Source: Sinomonas atrocyanea
GTDB taxonomy: Bacteria; Actinomycetota; Actinomycetes; Actinomycetales; Micrococcaceae
Length of the DNA: 64,000 nt
Reading direction: 5' to 3'
Assembly: GCF_001577305.1 (NCBI RefSeq)
Contig: NZ_CP014518.1
Span: 3,472,001-3,536,000 of the forward strand
Shown: positions 43,177 to 51,177 of the stretch, in pieces
How the letters are laid out: the number at the start of each line of letters is the position of its first letter
Numbering within the stretch: position 1 is the stretch's first letter
Notes under the pieces: generated by a model
Seen by the model: the letters and a program-made list of their open reading frames with translations, nothing else
What the model was told of the DNA's origin: nothing
The model's database searches: none
Program-made: the position numbers and the translations under genes

Positions 43177-43439
43177 GCGCCCACCGTAGCTCCCGGGCCG
43201 CCGGGACGCCAAAGACAGCCCGCATAGTGGACGCCGGCCCCGGGTGTCCCCTCTTCCGTGGTGGATCGAGGCGTTCGTGGCGGGCCCCGGGGGGCCTCGA
43301 GATTTGACCGGTTCGCGGACTTTCGTCAAAGATGATCGACGGGGCTGCGCCGAGCGCCGCCCGTGCTCAGGAAAAGGGCCGACTTCAGTCCACACGGCCT
43401 ACGCTCCCGCGGCGGCCGTGCCCCCGAAGGAGCGCACCG
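43177..43439. promoter_or_regulatory. Divergent gap with DosR-like palindrome before the ANTAR gene
   Basis: This 263-bp gap separates the aroG leader from the ANTAR gene. At 43376-43391 GGGCC-GACTTCAGTCC contains GACT-TC-AGTCC, which resembles the inner part of the mycobacterial DosR box (GGGACT, two A/T, AGTCCC). TTTGAC and GTCAAA form an inverted repeat at 43302-43307/43324-43329. I could not assign clear -35/-10 boxes for either gene. Confidence 0.45.
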
Positions 43440-44162
43440 ATGGCCGCCCGGCCCGAGCTATATCCCGCCACGCACGATCTGATCCACCTGCTGCTGGCGT
43501 ACTCCGGGCTCGACGCGTTCCTCTCCGCCCTGGCCGACCGCACGGGCCGCCGCCTCGCCCCGCTGGGCCAGCCTGACACCGCACTGGCCGTCTACCGCCG
43601 CAACCGGCCAGTGCTGACGGCGGGGGCGGCCCCCTCGCTCGTCCGGCTCACCCAGGAGCGCCTCGCGGACGACGACGTGTACCTCGCCTCCGCGCTCGAG
43701 CATTCGCGCTCGGCGTCCGAGGAGCGGCTGCCCGACGCCTGGGCGTCGGGGACCGCCTGGGGCGTCGACGCGGGCCTGCTCGTGGTGCCCGTGCCCGCCG
43801 GGCCCTCCGCCACGGCGGCGCTGGTCCTCGTCGGCACTCCGCCTGCGGACCCAGGGACGCGGCGCGCTGCTCTCGCCCTGCTGGGCCGCGTGCGCAATGA
43901 GGCGTCGTGGGCGCTGCGGATGGCGGTGCGGCTCGCGGATGAGACGGACCTCGCCGAACACCGGGCCCACGCCATGCAGAACCGGACGGTGATCGACGTG
44001 GCGATCGGGGTGATCATGGCCCAGAGCCGATGCTCGGCAGACGAGGCCTTCGATGTCCTGCGCAGGGCGTCGAACAACCGCAACGTCAAGCTGCACACCG
44101 TCGCCGCCGAGCTCGTCCGGCGCATCCATCCCGAGCTGCCGCAGACGGCATTCGTGGACTGA
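43440..44162 (+). CDS. GAF-like and ANTAR domain RNA-binding regulator
   Basis: A 240-aa protein. Residues about 5-165 look like a diverged GAF domain (LAYSGLDAFLSALADRTGRRL, VDAGLLVVPVPAGPSATAALVLVG). Residues about 180-235 form an ANTAR domain: ALQNR-type start AMQNRTVIDVAIGVIMAQ, then CSADEAFDVLRRASNNRNVKLHTVAAELV. ANTAR proteins bind paired hexaloop hairpins in mRNA leaders and prevent termination; in Streptomyces and Arthrobacter many have a GAF sensor. Target unknown; no obvious twin-hexaloop RNA was found in the window. A DosR-like box lies about 50 bp upstream of ATG 43440. Confidence 0.87.
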   Translation: MAARPELYPATHDLIHLLLAYSGLDAFLSALADRTGRRLAPLGQPDTALAVYRRNRPVLTAGAAPSLVRLTQERLADDDVYLASALEHSRSASEERLPDAWASGTAWGVDAGLLVVPVPAGPSATAALVLVGTPPADPGTRRAALALLGRVRNEASWALRMAVRLADETDLAEHRAHAMQNRTVIDVAIGVIMAQSRCSADEAFDVLRRASNNRNVKLHTVAAELVRRIHPELPQTAFVD

Positions 44163-44190
44163 GCGTCTCAGCCGGCCCTTCCGGAGACGC
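44163..44190. terminator. Convergent hairpin after the ANTAR gene
   Basis: GCGTCTC (44163-44169) and GAGACGC (44184-44190) pair, extended to 8 bp by A-T at the base; a second AGCCGG/CCGGCT hairpin follows directly. The ANTAR gene and the 44217-44645 gene converge here. Confidence 0.55.
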
Positions 44191-44216
44191 TGAAGCCGGC
44201 GCGACCCGCGCCCGGC

Positions 44217-44645
44217 TCAGCCGGCCCTGCGCATCCCGGAGGTGAGCAGGGCATCGAGCGAGCTGAACGCCTCGTAGGCCACGCGGGCGCCGGCAGCGCG
44301 CTGGACCGGGCCGAGGCCCGCATCCTGCTCGAAGCGGCGCTGCGCGGCACGGATCACGGAGCGGGCCGTCTCGGTGTCCCCGGGATGGCGCAGGAGGCCC
44401 ACCACGACGCTCTGCAGCGGCCGCAGCGCCGCCTCGAGCATCTTCGCCTCGCTTCCGTTGCCCCGGTCCCGCTCGTGGCGGCGACGCAGGTTGATCAGGT
44501 CCCAGGCCTCGAGCGCCCCGAGGCACGCGGCCTCGGTGCGGGCGCGCTCGTCCGGCGCGCCCTCGAGGACCAGCAGGGTGCGGACGCTCTCCCAGCGGGC
44601 CAGGAGGCCGCGCCGGCCGCGCGGGGTCAGGGGCGAGACCGTCAT
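44217..44645 (-). CDS. Uncharacterised helical protein, paralogue of the 46063-46653 product
   Basis: A 142-aa, Arg/Ala/Leu-rich, probably all-helical protein with no known domain. Its layout parallels the 196-aa protein encoded at 46063: an RW start (RWESVRTLLVLEG versus RWNRLHATLVRAG), an E-W segment (GALEAWDLINL versus AAGELWSEAAG), PLQSVVVGLLRHPGDTETAR versus QPLTLRPGDLPAAR, and final AYEAFSSLDALL versus AFAALEAFL. So the two flank the DosR-like gene as distant paralogues. Its ATG overlaps the stop of the 44642 gene by 4 nt (ATGA), so they are translated together. Function unknown. Confidence 0.68.
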   Translation of the reverse strand: MTVSPLTPRGRRGLLARWESVRTLLVLEGAPDERARTEAACLGALEAWDLINLRRRHERDRGNGSEAKMLEAALRPLQSVVVGLLRHPGDTETARSVIRAAQRRFEQDAGLGPVQRAAGARVAYEAFSSLDALLTSGMRRAG

Positions 44646-44902
44646 GGGCGCTCCCCTCCTTCGGCGCCCGGCTGGTCAGGTGCCCCGGCGTCCGTCTCCC
44701 AGACGCCGTCCCTCCACCGCAGCGACTCGGCCGCGGTGCCCGCCGCCGAGAGCACAGCTTCGGCGACCCGGCCGCCCCGGAGCTGATGGTCAATCAGCTG
44801 CGAGGCAAGGATGCGGGCGGACTCAGGCGACGCTGCCCGGAACTGGAGGGGGTGCGACCTGCGGGAGGCAGGATTGATGAACGTGAGCTCGTAGTGCGGC
44901 AT
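44642..44902 (-). CDS. Small uncharacterised protein (86 aa)
   Basis: MPHYELTFINPASRRSHPLQ starts an 86-aa protein, apparently an alpha/beta fold with a helix PESARILASQLIDHQLRGG, then LRWRDGVWETDAG. No family recognised; the short beta-start and helix resemble DUF-type single-domain proteins of the DosR neighbourhood, but that is a guess. ATG 44902 is followed by the 44217 gene in a 4-nt overlap. A DosR-like box CAGGGGAAAAGGTCCCAG lies 64-81 bp upstream, in front of this two-gene unit. Confidence 0.62.
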   Translation of the reverse strand: MPHYELTFINPASRRSHPLQFRAASPESARILASQLIDHQLRGGRVAEAVLSAAGTAAESLRWRDGVWETDAGAPDQPGAEGGERP

Positions 44903-44965
44903 ATTGGTTCTCCTCGTGCACGTGCGGGCGTCCATCCAGCATCGCTGCCCGGCGCCCAGGGTCCA

Positions 44966-44983
44966 CAGGGGAAAAGGTCCCAG
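44966..44983 (-). promoter_or_regulatory. DosR-like palindrome upstream of the 44902 gene
   Basis: On the minus strand GGGACC-TTTT-CCCC, an imperfect inverted repeat. The 18-bp sequence CAGGGGAAAAGGTCCCAG recurs almost unchanged at 45807-45824 (CAGGGGAAAAGGTCACTG). Shape and arms resemble the mycobacterial DosR box. Confidence 0.45.
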
Positions 44984-44990
44984 CGGTGGC

Positions 44991-45740
44991 TCAGCGCCCG
45001 CGCGAGGGCCCCCCAGGGTGGCCGTCCCCGTTCCGGCCGTCCCCGTTCCGGCCGTCCTCGTTCCGGGTGGCGACATGCAGCGCGGCCTGGGTCCGGTGCC
45101 TGAGCCCGAGCTTGGTGAGGACCGAGGAGACGTAGTTCTTCGCCGTCTTCTCCGCGAGGTCGAGCTCGCGGGCAATCTGCCGGTTGGTCAGCCCCTCGGC
45201 GATGAGGTCCAGCACCCTGTGCTCCTGCGGGGTCAGCGACTCTACGAGGGGATCCTTGGGTTCGGCTGATGAGAGCCGGGCCTTCGCGCGCGCCTCCGCC
45301 CCGGGCCCGAAGAGCGTCTCCCCCGCCGCCGCGCGGCCGATCGCCTCCACGAGCGTGGCGGCCGGCGTGTCCTTCGGGAAGTATCCCGCCGCCCCCGCGA
45401 GCACCGCTTCGAGGACGGCCTGGTCGTCATGGGCGTCGTTGAGGATGATGCACTGGACGCCCGGGGCCGCGGACCGGAGGCGGCGGCACACCTCGATGCC
45501 GATCCCGTCCGCCAGCTGCGTCCCGAGGACCGCGACATGCGGCTCCAGCTGCGGGACCTGGGCGAGACTGTCGCGGACCGATCCCGCTTCCCCGACCACC
45601 GTCATCCCGGCGCCCTCGAGCAGGCCCCGCAGGCCGAGGCGGACCACCTCATGGCGATCGAGGATGAACACGCGGACGGCCCCGCCTGCTGGGCTCCTGT
45701 CGCCGGTGTGGGACTCACGGCGCTCCATGCCGCCCCCCAT
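44991..45740 (-). CDS. DevR/DosR-like (NarL) response regulator lacking the phospho-acceptor Asp
   Basis: A 249-aa regulator. The receiver domain begins RVFILDRHEVVRLGLRGLLEG and matches DevR/DosR closely, but the segment that normally reads VAVLD, followed by the acceptor aspartate context, is VAVLGTQLADGIGIEVCRRL, with Gly in place of Asp. The switch Thr position is also changed (IILNDAHDD). The Lys in YFPKDT is kept. The LuxR-type HTH is LTPQEHRVLDLIAEGLTNRQIARELDLAEKTAKNYV split at about 190-215. The C-terminal tail has an NGDGRNGDGR repeat. No histidine kinase is nearby. It probably acts without phosphorylation. ATG 45728 is an alternative start. Confidence 0.88.
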   Translation of the reverse strand: MGGGMERRESHTGDRSPAGGAVRVFILDRHEVVRLGLRGLLEGAGMTVVGEAGSVRDSLAQVPQLEPHVAVLGTQLADGIGIEVCRRLRSAAPGVQCIILNDAHDDQAVLEAVLAGAAGYFPKDTPAATLVEAIGRAAAGETLFGPGAEARAKARLSSAEPKDPLVESLTPQEHRVLDLIAEGLTNRQIARELDLAEKTAKNYVSSVLTKLGLRHRTQAALHVATRNEDGRNGDGRNGDGHPGGPSRGR

Positions 45741-46062
45741 CTCGCCGCGGCCGCAACGTCCTTGCTGCAGCCGAGGACATGGTAGGTCCGTGCGCTCAAG
45801 GCGGGTCAGGGGAAAAGGTCACTGCCGCCGTGGGGCCGGCTGTGCTGGGCGGCGCGCGCGGCGCCCGGGACAGGCTCGCGGTGAAGACACGGGACTTTTG
45901 GCCCTCCAAGGATCCGGCGTCCGTTGTGGACTCTGGAATGGAGCCGCAGTGATCCGGGTCCCCACAGCTTCGGGGCCGACGAGCCGCGGCCGTTGCACCA
46001 CGTCCCGATCCAGCCCCTGTCCCAGCCCTGCTGGCACGGGCTGGCCAGCTGAGCGGAAAACG
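45741..46062. promoter_or_regulatory. 322-bp divergent intergenic region with two DosR-like boxes
   Basis: This gap between the DosR-like gene and the 46063 gene holds CAGGGGAAAAGGTCACTG (45807-45824) and GGGACTTTTGGCCCT (45891-45905). The second fits the DosR box at the GGGACT arm, the A/T centre and CCC of the other arm. No coding frame with support and no clear -35/-10 were found. The placement suggests the regulator controls its own gene and its neighbours. Confidence 0.55.
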
Positions 46063-46653
46063 ATGAAGAGAGTCCCAGCACTCGCACACTACCGCACCCG
46101 CACCGCAGAAGCGGCGCTGCACGCCCACCCCTCGAGCCACATCCCCACGGTTCCGCCGCGCCCGGCGACCGAGGAGGAGCTGGCCGGCCGGTGGAACCGG
46201 CTGCACGCCACCTTGGTCCGCGCCGGGCTCGAGGAGGAGCAGGCCTGGACAGAGGTGGCGCGCATCGCCGCAGGAGAGCTGTGGTCCGAGGCCGCGGGCC
46301 AGCTCCGCGAGCACCGCGCCGCGGCCCAGCGCGAGGACGCCCGCGCGTTCGCCCTTGCCCTGCAGTCCGTCCGCGGGGTCCTGCAGCCCCTCACCCTCCG
46401 GCCCGGCGACCTGCCCGCCGCGCGCACCGCCGTGACCAAGGCACGCCTGCGCCTCCAGCACAACGGGGAGCTCCTGCAGCGACTGCAGCGGCCCCACCCT
46501 GCGTTCGAACGGACCGGGCAGGCCTTCGCGGCGCTCGAGGCCTTCCTGGCCCCCGGCTCGCGGCCCTCGGGCGCGGGTGCCGCCGCCTTCGACGGCGATC
46601 CCCGGCCGCGCCCGCGGCGCGGGCACATTTCCAGGTCGGGACCCCGCAGCTAG
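46063..46653 (+). CDS. Uncharacterised helical protein, longer paralogue of the 44217 product
   Basis: A 196-aa protein with no known domain: residues 1-40 are variable, 40-165 helical and similar in order to the 142-aa protein encoded at 44217 (shared RW, TE-A, E-W, PL, PGD-AAR, R-AF and AFL positions), and the last 30 residues basic and disordered (GDPRPRPRRGHISRSG). The coding strand is opposite to its paralogue, with the DosR-like gene between them. A role in the same low-oxygen or stress response is inference from context. Confidence 0.65.
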   Translation: MKRVPALAHYRTRTAEAALHAHPSSHIPTVPPRPATEEELAGRWNRLHATLVRAGLEEEQAWTEVARIAAGELWSEAAGQLREHRAAAQREDARAFALALQSVRGVLQPLTLRPGDLPAARTAVTKARLRLQHNGELLQRLQRPHPAFERTGQAFAALEAFLAPGSRPSGAGAAAFDGDPRPRPRRGHISRSGPRS

Positions 46654-46810
46654 GGAGCGCGCCGGGCAGAGGGGCGGACGACGACGTCCGCGGCCTCGTG
46701 TGCCCGGCCGGTGGTGCTGGGCACGCGCCGCACGGCGGCGTGCCCGCAGCAGGAGATGGCCGGGTCGGTCCCCGTGCCCGGATGTCGGAGGCCTCAGGAA
46801 TGATCCAGCC

Positions 46811-47116
46811 ATGAGTGAGCTGAACAAGATCGGCGAGCCCGAACCGGACCCGGTCGTGGCCCCCGTAGGAGAGGCCTGCCGGCAGCGGGCAGTCCGCGCG
46901 CACCGGCCCCTTCCGGTGTGGGTGCGGCTGACGTTCGACGACGGCCGCCCGGCCCTCACCGAGAAGGGCTTCGCCCTGGGCTGGAACGGGGAGCACGTGC
47001 TCGTGCAGGTGCTCTGGGGCATGTCCTACTACCGGGGCGCGCGCGAGTTCTGGGTCGGGTCCGATCAGGTACGGCGACGGCACCTCGAGCCGCAGTGGCT
47101 CGGGCGCTCCGCGTGA
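46811..47116 (+). CDS. Small uncharacterised protein (101 aa)
   Basis: MSELNKIGEPEPDPVV begins a 101-aa protein; the second half, LPVWVRLTFDDGRPALTEKG, then FALGWNGEHVLVQVLWG and a charged end RRRHLEPQWLGRSA, looks like a small beta-rich fold. No family recognised. Its stop lies 22 bp before the alcohol dehydrogenase, so the two are probably an operon. Confidence 0.65.
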   Translation: MSELNKIGEPEPDPVVAPVGEACRQRAVRAHRPLPVWVRLTFDDGRPALTEKGFALGWNGEHVLVQVLWGMSYYRGAREFWVGSDQVRRRHLEPQWLGRSA

Positions 47117-47138
47117 AACCCATCAAGGAGGTTCCACT

Positions 47139-48194
47139 ATGAAGGCACTCGTCTACCACGGCCCGGGCCAGAAGGCCTGGGAGGACGTCCCCGACCCCGT
47201 CCTCAAGGACCCGACCGACGCGATCGTGAAGGTGGAGACCACCACGATCTGCGGGACCGACCTGCACATCCTCAAGGGTGATGTCCCGGCGGTCACGGAC
47301 GGCCGGATCCTCGGCCACGAAGGGGTCGGGGTCGTCACCGAGGCCGGCCCCGAATGTACCCGCGTCAAAGTCGGCGACCGTGTGATCATCTCCTGCATCA
47401 GCAAGTGCATGGAGTGCGACTTCTGCACCGCCGGGCTCACGTCCCACTGCCGCACCCTCGGGGGCATCGGGTGGATCTTCGGCCATCTCATCGACGGCAC
47501 CCAGGCCGAGTACGTGCGTGTGCCCTTCGCGGACAACGGGCTCATCCCGCTGCCTGAGGGAGTCACCGCGGAGCAGGGCGCGATGCTCAGCGACCTCCTG
47601 CCCACCGGGTACGAGATCGGTGTCCTCTACGGCAAGGTGGGCCCCGGCGACGAGGTCGCGGTGGTCGGCTCCGGCCCGGTGGGGCTCGCCGCCATCATGA
47701 CGGCGGGCCCGGCGGGCGCCTCGAAGGTCATCGCCGTGGACGGCAACGAGTACCGGCTCGAGCAGGCCAGGAACTTCGGCGCGACGGACACGCTCCGGGT
47801 CGGCGAGGGCGTCGACGTCGCCGCAGAGATCAAGCGGCTGAGCCGGGACGGTCTCGGGGTCGACGTCGCGATCGAGGCCGTGGGCCTCCCCGCGACCTTC
47901 ACCACGTGCCTGGATGCGATCCGGCCCGGCGGCCGCGTGGCCAACGTCGGGGTCCACGGCAAGCCGGCCGAGTTCCCCCTCGACCGCGACTGGATCAACA
48001 ACATCACCGTCACCACGGGGCTCGTCAATGCGACGACGGCGCCGGAGCTCCTCGCGAAGATCACGGCCGGCGAGATCGACCCCGCGAAGTTCGTCACCCA
48101 CCGGTTCGCGTTCGGGCAGATCCTGGACGCCTACGACACCTTCGCCAACGCCGCCTCCCAGCATGCGCTCAAGGTGGTCATCAGCGCCGAGTGA
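47139..48194 (+). CDS. Zinc-dependent alcohol dehydrogenase (MDR superfamily)
   Basis: A 351-aa medium-chain dehydrogenase. Catalytic-zinc Cys and His are in TTTICGTDLHILKG and ILGHEGVGVV; structural-zinc Cys residues are in CISKCMECDFCTAGLTSHC. The NAD-binding motif is VAVVGSGPVGLAAIMTAG. AAGGAGG lies upstream of ATG 47139. Relatives oxidise secondary and primary alcohols or reduce ketones/aldehydes. Context beside DosR-like elements suggests a role in fermentative or low-oxygen redox balance, as inference. A strong convergent terminator follows. Confidence 0.93.
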   Translation: MKALVYHGPGQKAWEDVPDPVLKDPTDAIVKVETTTICGTDLHILKGDVPAVTDGRILGHEGVGVVTEAGPECTRVKVGDRVIISCISKCMECDFCTAGLTSHCRTLGGIGWIFGHLIDGTQAEYVRVPFADNGLIPLPEGVTAEQGAMLSDLLPTGYEIGVLYGKVGPGDEVAVVGSGPVGLAAIMTAGPAGASKVIAVDGNEYRLEQARNFGATDTLRVGEGVDVAAEIKRLSRDGLGVDVAIEAVGLPATFTTCLDAIRPGGRVANVGVHGKPAEFPLDRDWINNITVTTGLVNATTAPELLAKITAGEIDPAKFVTHRFAFGQILDAYDTFANAASQHALKVVISAE

Positions 48195-48201
48195 GCGCGG
48201 C

Positions 48202-48230
48202 TGAGCGGGGCCCGGTATCGGCCCCGCTCA
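48202..48230. terminator. Strong bidirectional terminator after alcohol dehydrogenase
   Basis: TGAGCGGGGCC (48202-48212) and its exact complement (48220-48230) form an 11-bp stem with a 7-nt loop between two convergent genes. Confidence 0.78.
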
Positions 48231-48246
48231 CCTGCGGGGGAGGCGG

Positions 48247-49436
48247 TCAGACCGCCTCGAGCACGCTGACGTAGTTGGCGATCGCCAGGCCGCCCATGTT
48301 GTGCACGGCGGCGCGGCGTGCGCCGGGCAGCTGCATCTCCCCCGCGGTCCCCGCCAGCTGCATGGCGGCGATGACATGCTGGGAGACGCCCGTCGCGCCC
48401 ACGGGGTGGCCCTTGGCCTTCAGGCCGCCCGAGAGGTTCACCGGCAGTCGGCCGCCGCGGTACACCGAGCCGTCCTCGATCGCCACGGAGCCCTTGCCCC
48501 GCTCGGCCAGGCCCATGACCTCGTACATGACCAGCTCGGCGATGGTGAAGCAGTCGTGCACCTCGGCGAGATCGAGGTCCGCCAGCCCCACCCCGGCCAT
48601 GCCGAGCGCCCGGGACCAGGCGGCGCGGCTGCCGGCGAACTCGAGCGGGTCCCGCTTGGCGGCCGGCAGGAAGTCGTTCGCGTGGCCGAAGCCGGCCAGG
48701 CGCACCGGCGCGGTGGCGGCGCCCGACGGCGCGTGGCCGGCCGAGAGCACGACGGCTGCGGCGCCGTCGGACACCGGGGAGCAGTCGGTGCGGCGCAGCG
48801 GGGCGTCGACCATCGGGTTCTTCTCGGACACGGTCCGGCAGAACTCGACGCCGAAGTCGCGGTGCATCTGCGCGTACGGGTTGGACATGCCGTTGTGGTG
48901 GTTCTTCGCGGCGATCGATCCGAGCACATCGGAGACGGCGCCGTAGCGGTCCTCGTAGGCGCGGGCGACCTCGGCGAAGAGGCCGGTGAAGCCGGTGCGC
49001 GAGGGGTGCCCGGCGGACTCGTAGCCGGCCGCAAGGAGCGCGGCGCCGACCGTGTCCGCACCGGCCGAGGTCATCTTCTCCGCCCCGATGACGAGGACGT
49101 TGCGGGCCGTGCCGGCCAGGAGGGCCTTGACGCCCTGCTGGAACGCGCCCGAGCCGGAGGCGCAGGCGTTCTCGACGCGGGTGGCCGGGACGTTCGCGAG
49201 CTCATCGGAGACCTGGAGCGCGAGCGAGGACGTGAACGCGAGCGGCACCATGCCGGCGTTGTAGTTGCCCACGTAGATCTCGTCGATCTGGCCCGGCTCG
49301 AGGCCGGAGTTGGCGATGGCCTCGGCGGCCGCGGCCACGACGAGCGATTCGAGCGTCTCGCCCTCGAGCTTGCCGAAGCGCGTGTGGCCCCAGCCGGTGA
49401 GCAGGACGTCGGTGCCGAACTGGTCCTTGAGTGCCA

Positions 49437-49437
<1 letters not shown>
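48247..49437 (-). CDS. Thiolase family protein (acetyl-CoA acetyltransferase, SCP-x-like)
   Basis: A 396-aa thiolase-superfamily protein distinct from the one at 8745. It has VENACASGSGAFQQGVKALL (nucleophile Cys), VIGAEKMTSAGADTV, then VHDCFTIAELVMYE, and LKAKGHPVGATGVSQH with the catalytic His; the second Cys of the classical type is absent or replaced, as in SCP-x-type members. It overlaps the CoA-transferase B stop by one base (TGATG). With the CoA-transferase it would convert acetoacetate or a 3-oxoacid into acetyl-CoA units. Regulated by the divergent IclR gene. Confidence 0.9.
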
Positions 49438-50144
<707 letters not shown>

Positions 50145-50156
50145 GGGAGGCCCTCC

Positions 50157-50240
50157 TTCTGGGAGTCAGTTTCTGGAAGTCAGGTTCTGGAAGTCAGGTT
50201 CTGGAAGTCAGGTTCTGGGAGTCACCTTCTGGAGGTCACG
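50157..50240. repeat. Six 14-bp tandem repeats between the CoA-transferase subunit genes
   Basis: Units 50157-50170, 50171-50184, 50185-50198, 50199-50212, 50213-50226 and 50227-50240; units 2-4 are identical TTCTGGAAGTCAGG, the others differ at 1-4 positions. Downstream an inverted partial copy (CCTCCCAGAAGCTGACC, 50248-50264) follows. Unit 5-6 contains GGGAGTCACCTT, sharing the GGAGTCACCT core with the 22-bp repeat family. Confidence 0.85.
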
Positions 50241-50280
50241 CGAGGTGCCTCCCAGAAGCTGACCTTCAGATGGGCGCGGG

Positions 50281-50997
50281 TCAGCCGACGACGGCGGCCG
50301 GCCGGGGGCGCGTGGTGACCTGCTCGATGTGCTTCACCCGGTCGGTCGCCTGGAGGAGCCGCTGGACGTACACGCCCGGGGTCACGATGTGGTTCGGGTC
50401 GAGCGCTCCGGCGGGCACGATCTGCTCGGCTTCGGCGACGGTGATCCTGCCGGCCGTGGCGACGACCGGGTTGAAGTTCCGCGCCGTGTAGCGGTAGACG
50501 AGGTTGCCCGCGGTGTCCGCCGTGTGGGCATGGACCAGGGCGACGTCGGCCACGATGCCGCGCTCCTGGACGTAGAGCTCGCCGTCGAAGGTCTCGTGCG
50601 GCTTGCCCTCGGCCACGAGGGTCCCCACGCCGGTCTTCGTGTAGAAGGCCGGGATGCCGGCGCCGCCGGCGCGCAGCCGCTCGGCGAGCGTGCCCTGGGG
50701 GGTGAACTCGACCTCGAGGCGGCCGGCGAGGTACTGCTCCGCGAACAGCCTGTTCTCGCCGACGTAGCTCGCGATCACTTTGGCGACCTGCCCGGCCTCG
50801 ATCAGCACGCCGAGGCCCTTGCCGTCCACGCCCATGTTGTTCGAGACGACCGTCAGAGACGTCACCCCCGAGTCGCGCACGGCGTCGATGAGGTCTGCGG
50901 GGATGCCGCTGAGGCCGAACCCTCCGACCGCCAGGGTCATGCCGTCGGCGAGGGCCCCGGCGAGAGCCTCGGCGGCGTCGGTGTACATCGTGGGCAT
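50281..50997 (-). CDS. scoA: 3-oxoacid CoA-transferase subunit A
   Basis: A 238-aa alpha subunit: EALAGALADGMTLAVGGFGLSGIPADLIDAV at the start, LTVVSNNMGVDGKGLGVL, GGAGIPAFYTKTGVGTLVAEGK, and GIVADVALVHAHTADTAGNLVYR. It pairs with the B subunit to form the heteromeric enzyme. GGAGGAG lies upstream of ATG 50997 (CTCCTCCTCG on the + strand). An IclR-type palindrome is 43-53 bp upstream. Confidence 0.94.
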   Translation of the reverse strand: MPTMYTDAAEALAGALADGMTLAVGGFGLSGIPADLIDAVRDSGVTSLTVVSNNMGVDGKGLGVLIEAGQVAKVIASYVGENRLFAEQYLAGRLEVEFTPQGTLAERLRAGGAGIPAFYTKTGVGTLVAEGKPHETFDGELYVQERGIVADVALVHAHTADTAGNLVYRYTARNFNPVVATAGRITVAEAEQIVPAGALDPNHIVTPGVYVQRLLQATDRVKHIEQVTTRPRPAAVVG

Positions 50998-51039
50998 GGG
51001 CTCCTCCTCGAGCTGGCTGCGTCCCGCGGCCCGCGAGGG

Positions 51040-51156
51040 CCACGTTGTGGACTCTTCTGCTCAGCGAGCGTAGGCAGGTGTTGCCCGCGTCACAAGGGAG
51101 TCGCGGCCCAGCTGTTCACGTCGTGGCGTCGGCTGCGTAGAATGTCCACATTGTGG
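51040..51156. promoter_or_regulatory. Paired IclR-type operators in the scoA/iclR divergent gap
   Basis: CCACATTGTGG (51146-51156, a perfect 5-1-5 palindrome) and CCACGTTGTGG (51040-51050, one mismatch) lie 106 bp apart, centre to centre. Read on opposite strands, their 14-bp environments agree at 12 positions (GTCCACA..GTGGC). One is about 45 bp before scoA and the other about 25 bp before the regulator gene, so IclR probably controls both directions. Confidence 0.75.
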
Positions 51157-51177
51157 CGGATTTCTATGAGGCAGGCC

